From Rhyacichthys aspro (taxonomy: Eukaryota; Chordata; Actinopteri; Gobiiformes; Rhyacichthyidae), in the NCBI GenBank assembly GCA_036850595.1, contig CM072156.1, positions 1,625,180-1,689,179 of the forward strand: a stretch of 64,000 nt of DNA, read 5' to 3'. A program made the translations under genes and the position numbers. The notes under the pieces are model-generated. The model searched no databases. It was given only the letters and a program-made list of their open reading frames with translations, and was not told where the DNA came from. Below, piece after piece: positions 58,366-64,000 of the stretch (positions are counted from its first letter, which is position 1; every line of letters begins with the position of its first letter).

Positions 58366-59289
58366 TATCCACATATACCCAGAACATACAAAACTCAAAA
58401 TTTATATAATACCAAATAATAAATAGACATAAAACCCAGGTGCTGCCAAAAAACAGTGCTCCTGAATGTTTTTGCATCAGTATTGTTTGAATCCTCCGTA
58501 GATATAAAGCTGGTTTCTTTCCAGAGCTCCAGACACACAAGACTGAACCAAATATTGAGTTTTCATTTGAGCTGTTGTGTGTAATAACTGCAGCATTATC
58601 AGGATGGAAGCTGCTCCACTTACAGTAAGAGTTTTGTGTCTAACGACAGACGGCTCTCGACCGCAGAAGCCATTACTCCGACTGTATTTCCCCGTCGTCC
58701 TCGTTCTTCTTCTGTCGGTGACACAGACGCAGCACGACGTCTCTCAGACTCCGGTCTCGGATCGATAAACACTGCTCTGAAGCGGCTGGAAGTGAACTAA
58801 AGCCCAATCATATCGCGGATGTGACTTGTGAAATGCCACAGCGCTTAAGTGGACTGACATTCAGACAGAGTTCCCCCTCGAACGCAGCTTTTAACTGGTT
58901 TTAATGAGCTCGGTGCCGGTGTTTTCGACTGCGGGGAGAGAGCCGACTCCTGCGGTAATTGGCTTAATGAGAGCGTTCCTTTAACTCACACTTACTCCTC
59001 GTTTGTCTTCAGATCCTTGGCCTTCAGCTCGTTTCAGGAGTATTTACTCTTTATTACTCTTTATTCTCGGGTTTTTCCACAAAGCTGTTCCTTGTGAAAT
59101 CAAAAGAAGCCTGCCTCGTTTGTTTAAAATGATATCTTTTTAAGTTTGAGTCGTGATCTGTGAGGTTTATGAGGAACATAACACGATGAGCAACATTTTT
59201 CATACTTGGTATGGTACAATATGGTTAAAGACAGAGGGAAGAAGTTAGAAGTAATAACAAAACCCATGCTTTAAACAGACTGAACCTGG

Positions 59290-59800
59290 TAGTTATTTCT
59301 TCTAGTTGTTGAAAATGGTTTAAACCCAAATAGTTTATTGTCTTTCTGATCCATCTAGTGTTTATTGTAAGGGATTGTAACAGATGAGAACCTCTATTCA
59401 GGAACAGAAAACCTTGGACAATCACATGCTCCAAAAAGGAGCGCTCCCATTGGTCGACACTTGTCACATGACGTTCCAGGAAGTTTAATAGCTGCAGATA
59501 AAGTGTATTTTCAGCTGAATATGTCTTTTAACAGAGAAACAGCTGAAAAAAGAAAAGCATCAACAGAGAAAAGGGAGACAACGTAAAACACAGATAAATA
59601 CTGTCAATTCAATCACGTAATGTTTAACGAGGAGGAGATAATTGTCGTCCTGACGCTGAAGTCACAGCTAAGCTAACGCTAAACTCTAAACTTCAGTTTG
59701 GTCAAATGGATTAGTATTTTGTGTTTTATTTTTTAATAAAAGAGAAGCAGGAGAGGTCCCTAGACTGATTTTGGAGGAGAGTCTGAGACAGGGACAAAAA
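59290..59800 (-). repeat. Unnamed ~500-bp repeat family, minus-strand copy, right copy
   Basis: Equivalent of 19,410-19,915. The sequence before it (59,205-59,340) differs from the left copy and includes TTTCTTCTAGTTGTTGAAAA found in other family members, so the left copy has lost part of this end. Confidence 0.8.
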
Positions 59801-60199
59801 AAGAAAATCAGAAAGTGGAGCTTTTGGTTCTCAGAAAAAGAAGTAAAGAGACTTGTGACTTGAACTGAACCTTGACTGCAGCCATGTTACACAGATTAAA
59901 GATATAAAAACCTGGTAAAAGTGCTCTGTGGAGGATGGAGGGTGTCGGGCTGTGAGTGAGAGAAGTGCTGACGGAGTCTAATAAATAGCTGTCTGAACGT
60001 CCTGGGGCATGTTCAGAGGGCGACCGAGCGAAACTCAATTAATATCACATCTGACCTTCACTCTCTCCGCTCGTTACAACAGTGAAACATCAGCCATTAC
60101 AGAGGGGGGTGCATGTTTTCATTTTAACACCTAAATATACACCATTAACCCTAAATGGACATGGTTTTCTGCAGGACATTCAGGTTTTGTTTTGTTTTC

Positions 60200-60500
60200 A
60201 TCAGTTTACATTTATTCATGTTTAATTTGCTGCTGTTTCTCTATTTTTATCTTTTTTGAGCTGTTTCTCTGTAAAATAAGTCATATTTCCAACAGAATAA
60301 CCCATTTCCTTGGTTTATTTCCTTGTTCCTTCGTTGTTGACATCAGTGTCGACCATTGCGATCTTTTACCTGAAGTGAGCTGTGATTGGACAAAATCCTG
60401 CTGTGGACTGATCATTCTCATCTATTAAAATCCTTCATTATAAAGACTAGATCACGTCTTAAGGGCTCATTTTTTCAGATGATTCCTGTTACAATAAACG
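60200..60500 (+). repeat. Unnamed ~500-bp repeat family, partial plus-strand copy, right copy
   Basis: Equivalent of 20,305-20,625, but the core is damaged: CGACCATTGCGATC replaces CGACCAATGGGAGCGCTCC. Confidence 0.8.
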
Positions 60501-60716
60501 TTAGACTTTCATGTTTAACACAGCTGGTTTTTGTGTCTTCACTGCTCTGACTTTTACCTATCGCTGCTTCAGAAGTGAGAAGGCACATGGACTAATCAAA
60601 GACGACACACTGTCCACGATAATATCACGATACAGCAACTCTGGGGATGGCTCTTAACGGGGATACTTCATGTAAACGCACCATGAAAGTACACACAAAA
60701 GTCACGTTATTGAAAA

Positions 60717-61150
60717 AGTGCTGCGCTCGGGCGTCTTTTGTCTGTTCGTGTGATAATATGTGGAAGCGGTGCGTCCCGGGCCCCTCCTGCTCTGCTCAGA
60801 CGGATGCAGAGCTGTTCGGGACTCCGCTCCGTTAATGTTCCCTTCCGAATGTGCTCCGAGGACAAAGCCTGGCTCTGCAGTGAGGAGGTAGCGCTCGCTG
60901 TTTGTTCTCTGTGTCCGGAGCGTGCACGCAGAGATGTGAGGGCAGGCCGCCATGCTCCACGCCGCCCTTCTCGCTCCGGGATCATGTAGCGGCTCCGGTC
61001 GGCGGCGGCGGGATGAGGCCCGTGGAGAGTGGGGTGAGGGGCCGGAGCTGCTGCTGGGAGCACAGGACGCTGCGTTTTATCTGCAAGTCCGGCTGTCTGA
61101 GTAAACTCCAGCAGGGTCAGTACAGCCGCCGCTTCAGACGCTCGTAAAGA
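60717..61150 (+). promoter_or_regulatory. GC-rich block in OSBP2 intron 2, candidate internal promoter, right copy
   Basis: Equivalent of 20,840-21,260. The candidate alternative first exon here runs from ATG at 61,013 to 61,115, with GTCAGT following. The reading frame up to the donor is unchanged between copies, while just beyond it an indel alters the frame. Confidence 0.35.
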
Positions 61151-62545
61151 CAGACTGAAAGCTGCTGCTAAAAGCTAAAGCTAAGGTTAAAGCTGCTGCT
61201 AAAGCTAACGGTCCACGTGGAAAAGAATCACTCAGTAACAGTGGAATAAATGAGACAAAAACTAAAGAGGAGAAGCCTGAATGATCTGATAATTTATCTG
61301 ATAATACTCAATAATTCTCAATAAACTCAATCAAAGAACTCTACTAGACGATAATATCACGATACAGCAACTCTATAATTCACAATAAATCATGATATCT
61401 GTGAAAAAGCAGCCCTAGTTTGACAAAAAGTGGATTTTGAGCACACATTTCTCCCACGTTTATATCTACAACAGCCCTTTTACAATGAAAAATAACCTTT
61501 TAACAAATATCACGATATCTGTATCACGATATAAGGTTTAAAAAAAACAAAACTGATCCGATAATGATATAAATGACATATTGTAGAGTCCTGGGCCTGT
61601 ATCCAGAAGGATTCTTAGGGCTAAAAGAAGCTGCTAGCTCTTAAACATAAGAGCATTCATAATCTTTCATTTAAAAGTATTTTTTTATTTAGATTTACTG
61701 TATCATCCCATTGTTTTTACTGTTTTGCTCTTCTCTGGAGTGCACTGCACAACAATTATCAACAATTATCTACAATGTCACAGGAAACAAAGACATTAGC
61801 CTCATTAGCTTCAGGTTTAGCTCAAATACAGTGTAACGTTCTGTATTTTTTTTTAAATTTATGCTAATTAGCCATGTGCTTTTTGGTTCTGATTTCACTG
61901 AGCACTGTTTTTATTTATTTTCACCTTGTGTGGCACGTGTTTTATACATAAAAGAGTCTTATTTCAAATTTATACGATGAGCTTTATTGTCTCTAAAACT
62001 AAATTGGTCTCAAGGCAAGAACTCCAAATTAAAAACTCGTTAAAGCCTTCAAACTTGACGTATTTTTTTCCAACTCCGAGGCTAACTTTAGAACTTTTAT
62101 GCTCAAAGTCGCAGATATTCCATATTCTCTGGATGCTACACTGAACAACATGGACCATCCCCTGCATTGGGTTTTGAACAACAGAGATAACATAAGAAAC
62201 TCAATCAATCTGTTGGAAAAGAACATCTGAATTTCTCCTGAAGGATTTATAAAGTTAAATTGAATGTCATCAACCTACATAGTTCATTAATGCTGCACAA
62301 CCCCAAAAAATCTGACAAAAAATAAATTTAATCGTCTTTTTTGTTTTTTCCTTCTTTTTAAATGGAACATCCAAACTTCTATCGTTATTTTCTCCTTCCT
62401 GATTCTCCCATCAGGGTTTTTGAGGTGATCAACGAACTCATTATTGGCCGATACCGATCACTGATCATCAATAAGGGTCTATTTTGATTATACACCTCAA
62501 TAAATTCACTTTTCTTAAAAACAAAGAAGCCTATTTTGAGACTGA
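61151..62545 (+). other. OSBP2 intron 2, distal part of the repeat, right copy
   Basis: Equivalent of 21,260-22,648. From about 62,030 onward, the copy shows one-base insertions at many homopolymers relative to the left copy, which looks like consensus error. No exon recognised. Confidence 0.55.
61340..61600. mobile_element. hAT-like element fragment with ATATCACGATA motifs, right copy
   Basis: Equivalent of 21,465-21,725. Confidence 0.5.
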
Positions 62546-62761
62546 GCTGCTGCGTTTGAAACTCATATTCATTGATGTGACTTTCATTGAAATTTCTGAT
62601 GAGGTTCGTGATGTTGTGTGTTTTTGGAGGATTTCAGAGTTTATTTTCCTGATGAGACACCTCCAAAAAAAAAACAAAAAAAACCCGCCGGAACTGAGAT
62701 GGCATTTTGAGGTAAACAAGTGGAAGTCTCAGTGTTTTCAGCTGTTCTAGACGATCTAGAC

Positions 62762-63483
62762 TATTGTTGTTAAACTCAAAGAGGTGAGGAGCCGCAGTAG
62801 TTCATAAGAATCCTTTCAGGGCCGAAGATGATGACATTTGGAAGCTTTTATAAAATTTTGAATGTGAGATTTCGTCTTTATTTGAGTCTTTCAAAAGTTA
62901 TCTTTAACATTAATTTTCTCCTTTTATGGAAACGTGCTTTAGTTTGATTTGAACAGGTTTTAATTGGATTTGAACAGGTTTTAGTTGGATTTTAACAGGT
63001 TTGGATTTGAATAGGTTTTAGATGGATTTCAACAGGTTTTTGTTGAATTTCAACAGATTTTAGATGGATTTGAAAATTTTTTATAAGGATTTGAAAAGGG
63101 TTTTTTTTGATTTTAAAAATTTTTAAAAAGATTTTCAAACTTTTTAAAAAAATTTAAAAAAATTTAAAAAAAAAAAAAAAAATTTTGTTGAATTTCAACA
63201 GATTTTAGATGGATTTGAACATGTTTTAGATGGATTTGAACAGATTTTAGATGGATTTGAACAGGTTTTAGATGGATTTCACCAGGTTTTAGATGGATTT
63301 GAACAGGTTTTCAATGGTTTTGAACTGATTTTATTTATATTTGTAGCTAAAATCAAATCCATCTTAAATCTGTTCAAATCCAATTAAAAATCCAAAATAT
63401 CACCTTCTAAATGTATTGAAGGGCCACATAAAACTGTGCAAAGGGCCACATTTAGCCCCTGGGCCTTGAGTTTGACATGTGTG
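62762..63483 (+). mobile_element. Complete hAT-like element with internal 21-bp minisatellite
   Basis: The 5' end reads TTGTTAAACTCAAAGAGGTG, followed by AAGAATCCTTTCAGGGCC and TTTTGAATGTGAGATTTCG. About 21 units of the TTTTAGATGGATTTGAACA type lie at 62,935-63,375. The 3' end reads AAGGGCCACATTTAGCCCC and GGGCCTTGAGTTTGACATGT, a hAT-type terminus. Part of the array (63,060-63,185) has collapsed into A and T homopolymers, which is probably sequence error. Confidence 0.75.
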
Positions 63484-64000
63484 ATCGATCGGAGCCTCCC
63501 TAATTCTCACTCTTGCTCTTCCATAACACCAGCCTTGTTTATTTAATAACAGGACGACGCTCAGACCCTTTAAGAGTGAAATAAAAGAGTCCGTTGTGAA
63601 AACAGTGAAATCCTCCGGCGTCTGCCCTTCGTCACCTTCTGGACTCGCTCTGCTCCACTCTCATTTGCATATTCATGACCGGACTCTGCCAGGCCTCGGT
63701 CTAGCGCCGGCATCTGTCTCCGGATGTGCTCAGAATATATTACACATCATCAGAAAACACTTCTTTTTCTCTAAAGCTTTCCCAGACCGAAAACCCGCGA
63801 GCTTTTCTTCAGGAACAAACGGAGTATTGACGGGACGTTCGCCGGAGCTAAATCAGGACGGACTCCACAGATCGATATTCTATTATCAGGACAGTTGTTA
63901 TTATCGGTTCGTGTTGTCTCTTCTCGTTGTCTCCGGTTCGCTCTTCGTTTTTGACGGATTTGTCAGGAACAGCTGCGGAGCCCCGAGCGTTCTCACTGTC
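63484..64000 (+). other. GC-richer non-coding stretch, end of window
   Basis: No coding frame is recognised. It contains an octamer ATTTGCAT (63,663-63,670) followed by ATTCATGA, a POU-type binding arrangement. The stretch lies in OSBP2 intron 2 if the right copy is correctly placed, and could be a regulatory element. Confidence 0.4.

Larger units (their letters stand above)
56761..59289 (+). other. OSBP2 intron 2, middle part, right copy
   Basis: Equivalent of 16,740-19,409 with microsatellites at 57,147 and 58,215 and the GC-richer block at about 58,600-58,990. No exon recognised. Confidence 0.55.
38895..62545. repeat. Large direct repeat, right copy (OSBP2 exon 1-2 block)
   Basis: This is the partner of 1-22,648, offset by 38,894 at its left edge. 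It is about 1 kb longer than the left copy, mainly because the 11-bp and ~10-bp minisatellites are longer here, partly offset by a shorter 21-bp array. Copy-specific changes include a 31-bp tandem duplication near 55,352, loss of a 20-bp segment near 55,528 and a gain of about 50 bp near 42,975. Beyond 62,545 the sequence continues without a gap but does not resemble what follows the gap after the left copy. Confidence 0.95.

Noticed and set aside
1..64000. A novel multi-gene system
   Set aside because: Only two partial vertebrate genes are present. The remaining structure is repeats, mobile elements and probable assembly duplication.

Overview
This is eukaryotic DNA, almost certainly from a ray-finned (teleost) fish. 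It is AT-rich and intron-dominated, the exons have GT-AG borders, and there are fish-type SINE pieces, hAT-like and TTAA-flanked elements and many minisatellites. Only two protein-coding genes can be supported, both partial and on the + strand. OSBP2 (ORP4, an oxysterol-binding-protein family member) is represented by its first two coding exons, which together encode the PH domain. RASL10A (a small Ras-like GTPase) is represented by its last two coding exons. Both genes lie on human 22q12, which supports the assignments.

The dominant feature is a large direct repeat. Bases 1-22,648 and 38,895-62,545 are near-identical (roughly 1% substitutions where I aligned by eye, plus indels), so OSBP2 exons 1 and 2 appear twice, at 2,957/11,322 and 41,817/51,382. 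OSBP2 exon 3 is not found after either pair. The left copy stops exactly at a 100-N gap (22,649-22,748), while the right copy continues past the equivalent point into different sequence. The simplest reading is that two haplotypes of one locus were scaffolded in series (false duplication). A real recent tandem duplication is the alternative.

Layout: 1-2,519 is upstream of OSBP2. 2,520-2,956 is a GC-rich leader/promoter. Exon 1 follows, then an 8.2-kb intron 1 that holds three minisatellites (11-bp, about 10-bp and 21-bp units) and a TTAA-flanked piggyBac-like element. Exon 2 follows, then intron 2 with a minisatellite whose two arms are in opposite orientation, AT microsatellites, CTCF-like motifs and a GC-rich block that may be an internal promoter with an alternative first exon. 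After the gap, 22,749-38,894 is single copy. It holds the RASL10A exons (31,149-31,273 and 35,355-35,625), a tRNA-derived SINE, a second piggyBac-like element, hAT-like elements and several copies of an unnamed ~500-bp repeat. From 38,895 the OSBP2 block repeats. 62,546-64,000 holds another hAT-like element with an internal minisatellite and a GC-richer end.

Functionally, OSBP2 is a lipid-binding protein whose PH domain targets phosphoinositide membranes, and RASL10A is a CAAX-tailed small GTPase. They are syntenic neighbours, not a pathway, and I see no operon-like or novel multi-gene system. The long open frames inside the tandem repeats are repeat artefacts. The most interesting biology is in the repeats: a hAT-like family that carries its own 21-bp minisatellite, the inverted minisatellite in OSBP2 intron 2, and the length-variable arrays of intron 1.
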